Source: Anaeramoeba ignava (lineage: Eukaryota > Metamonada > Anaeramoebidae). Taken from it: DNA of 64,000 nt. Location of the stretch: the NCBI GenBank assembly GCA_028826165.1, contig JAPDFW010000055.1, forward strand, positions 203,501 through 267,500, read 5' to 3'. The notes under the pieces are model-generated. The model ran no database searches and was not told the DNA's origin. It saw only the letters and a list, made by a program, of their open reading frames with translations. Shown piece after piece: positions 1 to 11,000 of this stretch; position 1 is the first letter of the stretch; each line of letters begins with the position of its first letter. The position numbers and the translations under genes were made by a program.

Positions 1-2
1 CA

Positions 3-918
3 TCACGTGTTGTTATAGCTTCAAAAGAAATTAATGATAATCTTGAGGAATTCGATCTTAATATTGTTCTTCCTGAAAGAATTCCATGCGATTGTCAAGG
101 AAGAAGACATCGAGTTATTAATAATTGCACAAGTTGTGGGAAAATCATTTGTGAACAAGAAGGTGAAGGTCCTTGTTTTTTTTGTGGAGCTAATGTTGTT
201 GATCGTCTATCAAAAACACAAAATTCTAAATCAAATATCATTCGTGAAGAAATTTTACAAACTGAAAATGAACATCTTCAAAAAGCTATTGAACACAAGA
301 ATAAATTGCTTGAATATGATAAAACTTTTGCAAGAAGAATGAGTGTTATTGATGATCAAAGTGATTTTTTTGAGATTGAAAGAAATCATTGGATTTCTCC
401 TCAACAACGAAAAGAACTTCTTCAAAAAAGAGAAGATTTTGAAAAAAATGAACGTCAAAATCGTGATAGTGTTTTCCTTGATTTTGATATTGCTGGAAGA
501 AGAATAAAATCAACAAATTTTTCATCTGAAGAAAAATATAGAGAAAATAAATTGAAGAATGAAATGAATGAAATTTTGAATCGAAATCAAAATGAAAATG
601 AAAATCAAAATCAAAATCAAAATCAAAATCAAAATCAAAATCAAAATCGAAAATCAAAATCAAAATGAAAATCAAAATCAAAATCAAAATCAAAATCAAA
701 ATGAAAATCAAAATCAAAATCAAAATCAAAATCAAAATCAAAATCAAAATCAAAATCAAAATAATGAAAGAATAATTACAAATCCTAAAATTACAATTGA
801 TCGTCCAATATTTATTCCATTTCAATATTCTAATCTTCAAAAAAAAGAAAAGCAACAAAATGAAAAAAAAAAGAGATTTCAACGATATGATCGAGATTTT
901 GAAGATGAAAAAAATTAA
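3..918 (+). CDS. TRIP4: TRIP4/ASC-1 homologue (activating signal cointegrator 1), 5'-truncated by the window, with a frameshift
   Basis: The frame is open from base 3, so the start lies outside the window. The translation carries the C2HC5 zinc finger diagnostic of TRIP4: Cys29 and Cys31, GRRH, then NNC-T-SCGKIIC, EQEGEGPC and FFC, with the last Cys near residue 61. Downstream, VIDDQSDFFE and a KREDFEKN-type helix followed by DIAGRRI also match TRIP4. In animals TRIP4 is the scaffold of the ASC-1 complex, which acts as a transcription coactivator and in ribosome quality control. At base 649 one hexamer of the CAAAAT tract is 7 bases long, moving the frame by +1. The shifted frame continues through an Asn/Gln run to TNPKITIDRPIFIPF, which resembles the TRIP4 segment after the finger, and stops at 918. 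No ASCH domain follows, so the C-terminus is short for the family. Family assignment is firm; the frameshift may be an assembly error or real decay. Confidence 0.82.
580..770 (+). repeat. In-gene CAAAAT hexamer tract
   Basis: A run of CAAAAT units with a few GAAAAT variants encodes Asn-Gln (Asn-Glu) repeats inside the TRIP4 homologue. The odd 7-base unit at 649 marks the frame change. Confidence 0.9.
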
Positions 919-1440
919 AATTAAAATTAAAATCAAAATCAAATTCAAAATCAAAAATCAAAATCAAAATCAAAATCAAAAATAAAATTCAAAATTAAAA
1001 TCAAAATCAAAATTAAAATCAAAATCAAAATTAAATCAAAATCAAAATTAAATTCAAAATTAAAAATCAAAATCAAAATCAAAATTAAATTCAAAATCTA
1101 AAATCAAAATTAAAATCAAAATCAAATTCAAAATCAAAATCAAAATCAAAATTAAAAAATCAAAATCAAAATCAAAAATAAAAATCAAAATCAAATTCAA
1201 AATCAAAAATCAAAATTAAAAATCAAAATCAAAATCAAAAATCAAAATTAAAATCAAATTTAAAAAAAAATCAAAATTAAAATCAAAATCAAAATCAAAA
1301 AATCAAAATCAAAATTAAAATTTAAATCAAAAAAAAAATCAAAATTTAAATCAAAATCAAAATCAAAATCAAAATCAAAATAAAATCAAAATCAAAATAA
1401 AAATAAAATTCAAAATCAAAATAAAAATCAAAATAAATTA
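919..1440. repeat. Degenerate CAAAAT/TAAAAT array
   Basis: A low-complexity continuation of the hexamer theme (AAAATC, AAAATT, AATTC variants) without a sustained reading frame. It fills the space between the TRIP4 homologue and the convergent F-box gene. Confidence 0.85.
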
Positions 1441-1471
1441 GATAAAATAAATCATCTTTTTTCTTATGTTT

Positions 1472-1966
1472 TTATTTATTTTCTTTATTCTCTTCTTCTA
1501 ATTTAAAACAATATCCACATTTTTCTAAAACTTTTAAAAATTTTGAAATAGCTTGAATTAAATTTGAAATTGTAAATTCTTGATAATAATTTTGAGCAGA
1601 AACAACAAGACTTTCATTTTGAGCAAAACCAAAAGCATATAAAACAGGATGATTCATATAATAAGAAATATTTCCTGATAAATATTTAAAACCTAAACGG
1701 GGGGCAATTTTATTAAAATTTATTCTTGATTTTTGTTCCATTTTTTTTGCTTTTCGAAAAAGTGAAAAATATAATTTCCAACCGTTTTCAAAATTTTTAA
1801 ATTCTGGATATTTTTTAATTACTTTTTCTCTCCATAATTCATTTCCATTTGAAATTATTAACCATTTTTTACACACAAGATTGCATTTTAATAAATCTTT
1901 TATTGATAGATAACTAAATATTTCATAAATTTCTTCTTCTTTTAAAATTTTTGAAAAAAAATCCAT
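1472..1966 (-). CDS. F-box protein, small
   Basis: A 164-residue single-exon protein. Residues about 10-55 form an F-box: hydrophobic IYEIFSYLSIKDLLKCNLVCKKW, then NELWREKVIKKY. This is the pattern that binds SKP1 in SCF ubiquitin ligases. The rest (FNKIAPRLGFKYLSG onward) holds no WD40, LRR or kelch repeat that I recognise; it may be a small substrate-binding fold or a truncated one. The C-terminus is Lys/Glu-rich. ATG at 1966 is the first in frame and is preceded by an A/T-rich leader. The next gene downstream on the same strand, the TRIP4 homologue, runs the other way, so this gene is convergent with it. Substrate unknown. Confidence 0.75.
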   Translation of the reverse strand: MDFFSKILKEEEIYEIFSYLSIKDLLKCNLVCKKWLIISNGNELWREKVIKKYPEFKNFENGWKLYFSLFRKAKKMEQKSRINFNKIAPRLGFKYLSGNISYYMNHPVLYAFGFAQNESLVVSAQNYYQEFTISNLIQAISKFLKVLEKCGYCFKLEEENKENK

Positions 1967-2287
1967 TTTTAAATTTTTGATTTTTAAATGATTTTTAAAT
2001 TTTGAATTTTTGATTTTTAATTGATTTTGATTTTTAAATTTTGATTCTTAAATTTTTGAATTTTGATTTTTGATTTTAATTTTGTTTTTTGATTTTTAAA
2101 TTTTGAATTTTAAATTTTAAATTTTTGATTTTTGATTTTTGAAATTGTGCTTTTTTTTTTTTAAAAAAGATTTCTTTAAAAAAAAATTAGAAAAATTTCT
2201 AAAATGACTTTGATTTGAAATGACTTTGACTTCATTAAAAATTATTCCACTTTTTTATTCCAAAAAAAAAATTTTTTTTTTCTCCTT
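1967..2287. other. Intergenic AT-rich spacer
   Basis: Low-complexity TTTTTGATTTTTAAATTTT-like sequence to about 2130, then homopolymer-rich sequence. It separates the F-box gene from the upstream APH-like gene, both on the minus strand. No gene or RNA signature seen. Confidence 0.7.
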
Positions 2288-3334
2288 TTATTTTAAATTA
2301 AATTCTTCAACTAAAACTTCAAAAAGATTCATTTCATTTTGGATAAATGGTTCTTTTTTTTCTGGATTTCTTTCAAACCACCAATGATAAGAAACAAAAA
2401 TCATCAAAAAATCTCTAAAATTATAAATTTGTTCTCTTTCATCAAATCCAAATGGTTTTTCAATTCCTCTTTTGGATAGTTCAAAAAAGAAAAATTTAGT
2501 TAATTCAGAATCTGGAAGAATTTCTTCAATTATCATCTCAGCTCTTAAATCTTCATCTTCAGGATAAGAACCAGCCCATTCCCAATCTAAAACACCTGTA
2601 ATTTGAAGAGTTTTTGGATCAATCAAAATATTATCAGGTCCAATATCTAAATGTGTTAAAACAAATTTTCCTTTATATTCTACTTTTGGGATAATTTTTT
2701 CAAGAAATTTCTCAATAAATGGAATATATTTACAAAATCTTTCATTATTTTGAATTGATGGAATTCTGTATTCAATTTGAGCTTTCAAGAAATCTTGGAA
2801 AGTATCAAAAGGTCCTGTTGTCAAATCAATAGGTTTACTAAGTATATAATTTCCATTTTTATCAATTTGTAATGATCCAATTTTATCAAATGTAAATTTT
2901 CTTAATTGTGCAAGAATATCAACAATTTGAAGTAGAATTATTTCCTTTTTTTCTTGATTCAAAGAATTCCAAATTGTTGCAATTCGTACTCCTTCTTTTT
3001 TTTCCATAATAATATATTCATATCCAAGAATTTCATCAGGAATTGAAGAAAAAGAATAAATTTTTGGAATTGGAATTGTTGTATTTTCAAGAACAAATTT
3101 ATGAATTGCAACTTCATTTTCTGTTTTGATTGTATCCCAAACTTTTTCTGGAGTTCTTACTCTTAAAACAAATTCATCATTTGAAGAAGTTTTAATTAAA
3201 TAAACATAATTAATAACTCCATTATTAAATCTTGACATTTCTATGCAATGATTTGATGAATCGATTATTTTTTCTTTTTTAAAGAGTTTTTCTACTTGAT
3301 CTAAAGTTATTTTAATTTGGGGTTTTAATGACAT
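2288..3334 (-). CDS. APH/choline-kinase-fold small-molecule phosphotransferase
   Basis: A complete 348-residue, single-exon protein with the kinase-like aminoglycoside phosphotransferase (APH) fold. The N-lobe has a GVINYVYLIKT loop strand and VLRVR; Glu73 in ENEVAIHKF is the likely partner of the N-lobe basic residue. The catalytic loop is VLTHLDIGPDN (His228, Asp230, Asn235: Brenner HxDxxxxN motif). The metal-binding Asp250 lies in GVLDWEWAG. Proteins of this size in eukaryotes include ACAD10/11-type APH domains and fungal or protist phosphotransferases acting on small hydroxylated molecules. The substrate cannot be read from sequence, and an antibiotic-resistance role is not implied. Codon use and AT content match the neighbouring genes, so there is no sign of recent bacterial transfer. 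Confidence 0.85.
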   Translation of the reverse strand: MSLKPQIKITLDQVEKLFKKEKIIDSSNHCIEMSRFNNGVINYVYLIKTSSNDEFVLRVRTPEKVWDTIKTENEVAIHKFVLENTTIPIPKIYSFSSIPDEILGYEYIIMEKKEGVRIATIWNSLNQEKKEIILLQIVDILAQLRKFTFDKIGSLQIDKNGNYILSKPIDLTTGPFDTFQDFLKAQIEYRIPSIQNNERFCKYIPFIEKFLEKIIPKVEYKGKFVLTHLDIGPDNILIDPKTLQITGVLDWEWAGSYPEDEDLRAEMIIEEILPDSELTKFFFFELSKRGIEKPFGFDEREQIYNFRDFLMIFVSYHWWFERNPEKKEPFIQNEMNLFEVLVEEFNLK

Positions 3335-3424
3335 TTTAAAAAGAAAAATGAATTGAAAAAAAAATATTTTCTTTTTATTATTAGATAATTAAAATACGTC
3401 ATTCAAAATTCAATTTAATTCAAA

Positions 3425-4335
3425 TTTAATCATCATTTATTTATTTCAATTTATTCCACATTTATTCCACATTTATTTCACATTTATTTCACATTTATTT
3501 CAATTTATTTCACATTTATTCCACATTTATTTCAATTTATTTCACATTTATTTCAATTTATTTCACATTTATTCCAATTTATTCATCATTTATTCCACAT
3601 TTATTTCACATTTATTTCACATTTATTTCATATTTATTTCACATTTATTCCACATTTATTCCAATTTATTTCAAATTTATTTCAATTTATTCTACATTTA
3701 TTTCAATTTATTTCACATTTATTTCACATTTATTTCAATTTATTTCAATTTATTTCAATTTATTTCACATTTATTCCACATTTATTTCACATTTATTCTA
3801 CATTTATTTCAATTTATTTCAATTTATTTCAATTTATTTCAATTTATTTCACATTTATTTATTCCAATTTATTTCAATTTATTTCACATTTATTCCACAT
3901 TTATTTCACATTTATTTCACATTTATTTCACATTTATTTCAATTTATTCCAATTTATTTCACATTTATTTCACATTTATTTCAATTTATTTCACATTTAT
4001 TCCACATTTATTTCAATTTATTTCAATTTATTTCACATTTATTCCACATTTATTTCACATTTATTTCACATTTATTTCAATTTATTCCAATTTATTCCAC
4101 ATTTATTCCACATTTATTTCACATTTATTTCACATTTATTTCACATTTATTTCAATTTATTTCAATTTATTTCAATTTATTTCACATTTATTTCACATTT
4201 ATTTCACATTTATTTCAATTTATTCCAATTTATTCCAATTTATTTCAATTTATTTCAATTTATTCCAATTTATTTCAAGTTATTTCAATTTATTTCAAGT
4301 TATTTCAAGTTATTTCAATTTATTCCAAATTTATT
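3425..4335. repeat. 10/11-bp tandem array (TTTATTTCACA / TTTATTTCAA)
   Basis: About 900 bp of alternating 11-bp TTTATTTCACA and 10-bp TTTATTTCAA units, with TTCC and TTTCT variants. It lies between the divergent APH-like (-) and acyl-CoA synthetase (+) genes, so both promoters must sit at its edges. Longer runs of unit types recur (for example around 3890-3960 and 4010-4080), suggesting duplications of several units at once. Confidence 0.92.
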
Positions 4336-4493
4336 TATAATAATTTATTAAAGATTAAAAAATTTTTTTTCATTTTTTTTCTTTTTAAAAAAAATGGAAA
4401 AAAAAGTAAAAACAAAAACAAAAAAAGCAAAAAAAAAAAATAAAACAATTTTAACAAGTTAAAAAATAAATTTGTTTAAAAAAGGTAGATTAC

Positions 4494-7345
4494 ATGGATT
4501 TTCTACAAAAACTTTCAGAAAAAGGACAGAAATTAGCATTAGAAGTAAAAGAAAAAGGAAAAGAAACACGAGAATTCTTTTCAAAAATGAGTTTAAATGG
4601 GAAAAAAATAATTGAAGAAAAAATTAAAGAATCAAACGAACTTCGCGAACAAGAACTAAAAAAACTAGACAAAATAGCAGAAGAATTCGAAGAAATATGT
4701 GGAAAGAAAGAAACAGAAGAAAAAGAGATTGAAAAATTAAAAGAATTTATAAAAAAAACGGAAGAAATAAAAAATAAAACAAAAGAAATTCGGGAAAATT
4801 TAGAAAATTTTCGATCTCATCCTCCTTCATATGATGAGTTTCAGAACCTTGTTGCACAATTCAATGAGATGTACACAAGGTTAGAAGAATTAGGCAAAGA
4901 GGAAAACGTGAGTATCCCATGGCAGATCAAGTTCTGCGCTGAGATGAATCCTGATGATAAGGGGGCTTCTGTGAGTTTGGGTGGAAGAATTACTGACGAT
5001 AAAGGTCGCAATTTATTTGGCACTGATTGCTATGTTTGCTCATATGAAATCCAGGACGGAATTGTTGGTGCTGAAGATAAAAGATTCCATAGTGTGGATT
5101 CGGAAAAAATTGATCTTTGCGAAAAATGTTTTGGAACTCGAAAAAAAATCATTTTAAGTTTGAAAAAATTGGATCCCAAAAATTCGGTTTCAAAGACGAT
5201 GATCCAAAACTTGAAAGATCACGACCAGTATTTCTTTGATCGTTTTTCTGAGGAGAAAAATATTGATGTGTTTATGAAAGAGAAAATTAACGATGCAAAA
5301 GAATTGACATCTTCAATTGAAAAAACATTTGAGATATTTAAAGAAAGACCCTTTTTTGGAGTTCGCAAGGAAACTGGAGGAGAGGAAGATATCGTCAGTG
5401 CAATGGATCCTTTTGCATGGACAACATACGGCGAGATTTATCAGCGGGTTGTTGGATTTGCTGGCGGTATTTCTGATATTTTGCCGCAAGGATCGTTTAT
5501 TGGGATTTGTTCCAAAAATAATTTTGAATGGTTAATTGCTGATTTTGCTTGTGCTATTAATAACTATGCTGTTGTTTGTTTGCATGACACTTGGCCGTTG
5601 GATGAGATTGAGTTCATCATCAATAACTCTTCTCTTGTTGGTGTTGTTATTACTGATAATCTTGTGGATTCTTTTATTAAGTGTTCTTTTAATTGTCCAA
5701 CTCTTCATTATTTATTTGTGATTGGAAAACTTCCTGAAATTAAAGACACAAATAATTTGGAATTATTTTCTTTCCACGAATTAGAAAAAGTTGGATTAGC
5801 AAAAATTCAAAAGGAAAAAAATAACGGAAAAGAAATTGAAAAGAAAGAAATTGATAAAGAAATTGATAAAGAAATCGATAAAGAAATTGATAAAAGAAAG
5901 AAATTGATAAAGAAATTGATAAAGAAATTGATAAAGAAATTGATAAAGAAATCAAAAAGAAAGAAGATCAAATCTTTTCTTTAATTTATACAAGTGGAAC
6001 AACTGGAGAACCAAAAGGAATTATTGTTACAAGATCAAACTGGCTTAAATCAAACAGTAGAATCATCAATATCGCTCCTTATAGCGTTGTTGCCTATTCT
6101 CCATTGGCTCATGGAATGCAAAGAGGTATAATTTGGCAAGCATTTTATAATGGAGGAAAAGTTGGATTTTCAGAAGAAGATGATTTAATTGAAAATAGTG
6201 GAATATTAAAACCATCTTTATTTGTTGGTTGGCCTAATTTTTGGACAGCACTTTATAATGATTATCAAAAAAGATTAAGTGATGCATATGAAAATATGGA
6301 AGAAGAATTAAAAGAAATTGAAGAGATGGAAAAAATGGAAGAAATGGAAAAACCAAAAGAAAATTTGGAAGAAATGGAAAAACCAAAAGAAAATTTGGAA
6401 GAAATGGAAAAACCAAAAGAAAATTTAGAAGAAATGGAAAAACCAAAAGAAAATTTAGAAAATTCAAACGAATCAAAAATCAAAAAGAAAATTCTTCGCG
6501 AATTCAAACAAAAATTGGGAGGAAAATTAACATGGGTTGCTTCAGGAGGATCAATGATTTCACCTGAAGTTCTTGATTTTATGAAAGATTGTTTTGAATG
6601 CCCAGCATTAAATGTATATGGAATAACGGAAGTTCCAGGAATCAGCACAAATGGGATAATTTCCAAAGAATGCAAGCTGAAACTGGAAGATGTACCTGAA
6701 ATGGGGTACAGTAACAACGACAAACCAAACCCAAGAGGAGAAATTGTTGTTCAAACAGAAACAATGTCACCTGGTTATTTTAATAATGAAGAAAAAACAA
6801 AACAATGTTTCAAAAATGGATGGTTTTATACTGGAGATATAGGCGAAATAGACTCGGATGGTAAGCTTCATATCATCGATAGAAAAGCGAACCTGATCGA
6901 ACTCTATGTCTCAGGTCGCAGTGTCTGGATTTCTTCAGGAAGTATCGAGTCTCTTTATTATGAAACTGGCGCTTTTTCCCGTTTATGTTTATTTGGTGAC
7001 AGAATGGAATCTTTTATCATCGCAATTTTTATCCCTTCTGATCAATTTATTCAATCATTCAAACAAAAATTTAATCTTGATTCATCTAATCATGATCTTG
7101 TCAAAAATCCCGAATTCTTAAAATCTTTTTTCGAACTTTTTGATCAAATTGCTTTAAAACATTCTCTTAAAGATTATGAAGTTCCGAAAGGAATTATTAT
7201 TGAAATTGATGAACCTTGGAATCTTGAAAGTGGTTTAGTTACTCCAAATGGAAAAGTTAGAAGAAATCGAATTTTTGCTAAATATCAAACTCGTTTTGAA
7301 GCAGAATGTTTAGCAGTTAATGAACGAGAATCAAAATTAAAATGA
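4494..7345 (+). CDS. Long-chain acyl-CoA synthetase-like enzyme with N-terminal coiled coil and cysteine cluster; one frameshift
   Basis: About 948 residues once the frame break is bridged. Residues 1-105 are a Lys/Glu-rich coiled coil. Residues 110-215 include Cys179/Cys182 (TDCYVC) and Cys208/Cys211 (DLCEKC), a possible zinc site reminiscent of ZZ-type fingers. From about 275 it is an AMP-forming ligase: WTTYGEIYQRV, GSFIGICSKNNFEW, the P-loop YTSGTTGEPKG, YGITEVPGI, then YTGDIGEIDSDGKLHIIDRK. These enzymes load fatty acids onto CoA with ATP, usually on ER, peroxisome or lipid-droplet membranes. The segment after IIDRK reads GRSVWISSGSIES rather than the usual GEYVAPEKIE-like string. Near 5890 one unit of the AAAGAAATTGAT tract is 5 bases too long, moving the frame, and the next frame picks up just before the P-loop. 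No splice pair explains this. Enzyme class firm; N-terminal role unknown. Confidence 0.85.
5838..5958 (+). repeat. In-gene 12-bp repeat containing a frameshift
   Basis: Tandem GAAATTGATAAA units encode Lys-Glu-Ile-Asp in the upstream frame and Lys-Leu-Ile-Lys after the irregular unit near 5890-5903. It lies in a linker just before the AMP-binding P-loop. Confidence 0.85.
6345..6460 (+). repeat. In-gene 30-bp minisatellite, four copies
   Basis: Four nearly identical 30-bp units encode EEMEKPKENL, giving a charged insertion in the acyl-CoA synthetase between the PSLFVGWPNFWTAL segment and the TWVASGGSMIS segment. The copies differ only by synonymous G/A changes, which suggests recent expansion. 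Confidence 0.9.
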
Positions 7346-7990
7346 TTAAAATTAAAATTAAAATTCATTTATAAAATTAAAATTAAAATTAAATTTAAAA
7401 TTAAAATTAAAATTAAAATTAAAATTAAAATTAAAATTAAAATTAAAATTAAAATCAAAATTAAAATCAAAATTAAAATTAAAATTAAAATTTAAAATTA
7501 AAATTAAAATTAAAATTAAAATTAAAATTAAAATTCAAATTTAATCAAATTTAATCAAATTTAATAATAAAAAATTTAATCAAATTTAATAATCAAAATC
7601 AAAATTAAAATTAAAATTAAAATTAAAATTAAAAATTAAAATTAAAATTAAAATTAAAATTAAAATTAAAATTAAAATTAAATTTCAAATTAAAATTAAA
7701 ATTAAAATTAAAATTAAAATTAAAATTAAAATTCAAATTTAATCAAATTTAATCAAATTTAATAATAAAAAATTTAATCAAATTTAATAATAAAAAAAAT
7801 TTCATTTCTTTCTTTCTTTGTTTCTTTGTTTGTTTGTTTGACTACATTTTCATTTATTGATTTAAATTGGTTTTGATTTAAAAAAAATTTTCCTTTTTTT
7901 TTGAACTTGTTTACATTTTGATTTTAATTTTAATTCTTAATTTTAATTCTTAATTTTAATTCTTAATTTTAATTCTTAATTCTTAATTTT
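7346..7990. repeat. AAAATT hexamer arrays and related low-complexity sequence
   Basis: Two AAAATT blocks (about 7350-7530 and 7590-7735), each ending in TTTAATCAAATTTAATCAAA, a repeated block-end motif. Then comes a T-rich region with TTTCTTTG runs near 7800-7840 and a TTTTAATTCTTAA array at 7920-7990. It separates the convergent acyl-CoA synthetase and kinase genes. No gene seen. Confidence 0.85.
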
Positions 7991-8007
7991 AATTCTTAAT
8001 TCTTGTT

Positions 8008-11000
8008 CTACATTTTCATTTGTTTAATAATTTTATCCCAAATTTCTCTAAAACTCCAAAAATCACCAGAAATACGAGTAAAAGTAATAACTTGAATTTT
8101 CTTAACTTTTTGACTTCTTGTGATTTTGATTTCAAATTCAATCCCACTTTGTGTTGAACAATGAACAGAAAAAACGCCGATATCATGAAAAGAAATATTA
8201 TTTTTCTTAAGAACATTTTTGCATTGAGAAAAAAGTTTTTTAGGATTTTTTGTTGAAGTTGATGAAACAAGTAACGGAAGTCTAGTGTCTTTAAGAATCT
8301 CATCAGTTTCCATTTCTTTCTTTGTTTCATTTGCTTGATCTTCTTTTCTTTTTTCACTTTCATATTCATCTTCTTGTTCTCCTTTTCCGTTTGTAAGTGA
8401 TGTAACTGCTCTTGGTTTTCGAATTGGTTCTTGTGTTATTTTTTTCAGTGGTTCATCAAATGAAATTTTATTTGGTGTAAGAAGTTCGTTTGCTGTTGAT
8501 GAACGAGGACGAAGAATGTCATCAAAAAGAATTTTGTTGGAATTTTTGGAAAGGAGATTTTTAAAAGAGAAGAAATTTTGATTTTCGTTTTGATTTTGAT
8601 TTTGATTTTGATTTTGATTTTCATTTTCATTTTCATTTTGATTCAAATTTTGATTTTGATTCCTTCCTTCAAATATCATGTCAAACCGAGATTTGTATCG
8701 ATCCTGTGTTTCTAATATACTGTGATTAAGAGATGTTTCTTGCGAATTAGAATCTTGAGAAATCAAAGGTTTATCGCTTAAAAGATCTGCCAACTTGACC
8801 ATGCTGTCGTTTGTCAATTTTGGCTTTTTGGGTTCGTCTAAATACTGAGAGTTCTGAATAAAGTTGTTTGCTGCTTTTTGGTGAGTATTGCTGTTGGAAG
8901 AATCCCAATGATTTATGTTTCCAAAACGATTATTTTGGCCGAATTTTTCGGTGATATTGTCGAGAAAACTAAACTCATTGGTGTCCTCTATTTGGTCGAT
9001 ATTATCGATTGGATTACCCCATTTTAATGGTGATAAGTTGGTGCTTTGCATTGTGTGCGAATCCCTGATATTCATTCCATTGAGGTTCAATATAGCGCTG
9101 TCATGATCAAAATTGTTTTGAGTTTTTTTGGGTTGATCGACAATATTTTCGTTTTCTCGTCTTTTTTTGCGTTCTGTTTTAAACAGAAAAGTGCGTTTTT
9201 TCGGGCGTGGCTCATCTTTGTTATCAATACTATCTTGGAAATCAAGATTTTTTAATCGCCGAAAACCAATTAACGGTTCAAAAGAATCTTGTTCCACTTT
9301 TTGGATCGAATAATGTTTGCTTTCTTTCTCCATTTTATCCCTCAGTATTCTGTATGTTGCCATAATAGAGTTGAAAGAGCCTGATTTCAGAGAGGCGATG
9401 ATCTCTTCGTGGGAGATATGCAGGCCCTTCATAGTCTCCACGATGATGGGATCGACTTCTCCGAGTTCTGTCGATGTTGAGAGTTGTCTTCTCAGTGGTG
9501 GCCCATCAAAGCCCTCGTTGAACCATGGATCGCAGCGGATATTCTCCATCGAGTATCTCTTTATCGGATTTGTTTGCAGAATGTTCATTATTAGGTTCAC
9601 AGATCCTGGAGAAAGATGCGACGGAATTTTGAATTTTCCATCGATAATTTTCTCGCAAATTCTCTTTTCATTGGGTCCGTAAAATGGTAGTTTCCCACAA
9701 AGTAGACAATATAAAACAACCCCCATAGACCATATGTCCGCTTTTGGTCCGTTGTATTCCTTGTTCTGTATTAATTCAGGTGCTGAATACGATGGCGAGC
9801 CGCAGGAGGTTTTGCAGAGTTGATCTTGATCCACAACTGCTGAAAACCCAAAATCAATAATCTTTACATTCATCGAGGAATCAAGAAGTAAATTCTCCGG
9901 CTTTATATCTCTGTGGATTATATTCATTTTATGACAAAAATCAACGCCTTTAATTTAATTATATACCAAGCAAAATAATTTCAAAAAAAAAATGTCAAAA
10001 AAAAATTGACACGTGTTAATTCACCTTTTTTTTTACAAAACAAAACAAAAATATTTTAAATTTAAACTAACCATCTACTATTTGTCTAAAAAACTTTCGT
10101 GCTTGATCTTCTCGTAATTTTCCGTGAGCAATTATATAATCAAAAAGTTCTCCTCCTGAAGCAAATTCTGTGATTATCCAAATTTTATGTTCAGTTTCTA
10201 TTACTTCAAATAGTTTGATTACATTTGGATGATTTATTTTCTTGAGAATTTTCAATTCTCTTTCCAGGTGTGCTTTTGATTTTGGGTTGAGACGAAATTT
10301 TGATTTTTGAACCATTTTAATTGCGACCTATTTTATCAATTTTTTATATTAATTTTGAAATAAATTTTGAAATAAATTTTGAAATAAATTTTGAAATAAA
10401 TTTTGAAATAAATTTTGAAATAAATTTTGAAATAAATTTTCATTTGAAATAAATTTTGAAATAAATTTTGAAATAATTTTTAAATAAATTTTGAAATAAA
10501 TTTTAATTTAATTGATTAAATTGATTTTTTTTAATTTTGATTTTGATTAAATTGATTAAATTGATTAAATTGATTAAATTGATTAAATTGATTAAATTGA
10601 TTAAATTGATTAAATTGATTAAATTGATTTAATTTTAATTTTTAATTTGATTAAATTGATTAATTTGATTAAATTGTAATTATTTAATTTTAATTGATTA
10701 AATTGATTTAATTTTAATTTGATTTTAAATTTTTTATTTTGATTAAATTGATTAAATTTTAAATTGATTAAATTTAATTTTAATTTTATTTTAATTTTAA
10801 TTTTAATAATTTTTAATTTTGATTTTGATTTTAATTTTTAATTTTTAATTTTAATTTTAATTGATTAAATTGATTAAATTGATTAAATTGATTTAATTTA
10901 TTTTAATTTAATTTAATTTTAATTTGATTAAATTGATTAATTTGATTTAATTTTATTTTAATTTTGATTTAATTTTTAATTTTAATTTTAATTTTAATTT

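Noticed and set aside
2288-3334. Antibiotic-resistance gene acquired from bacteria
   Set aside because: The APH fold is common in eukaryotes, and base composition and surroundings match the host. No mobile-element remnants are present.
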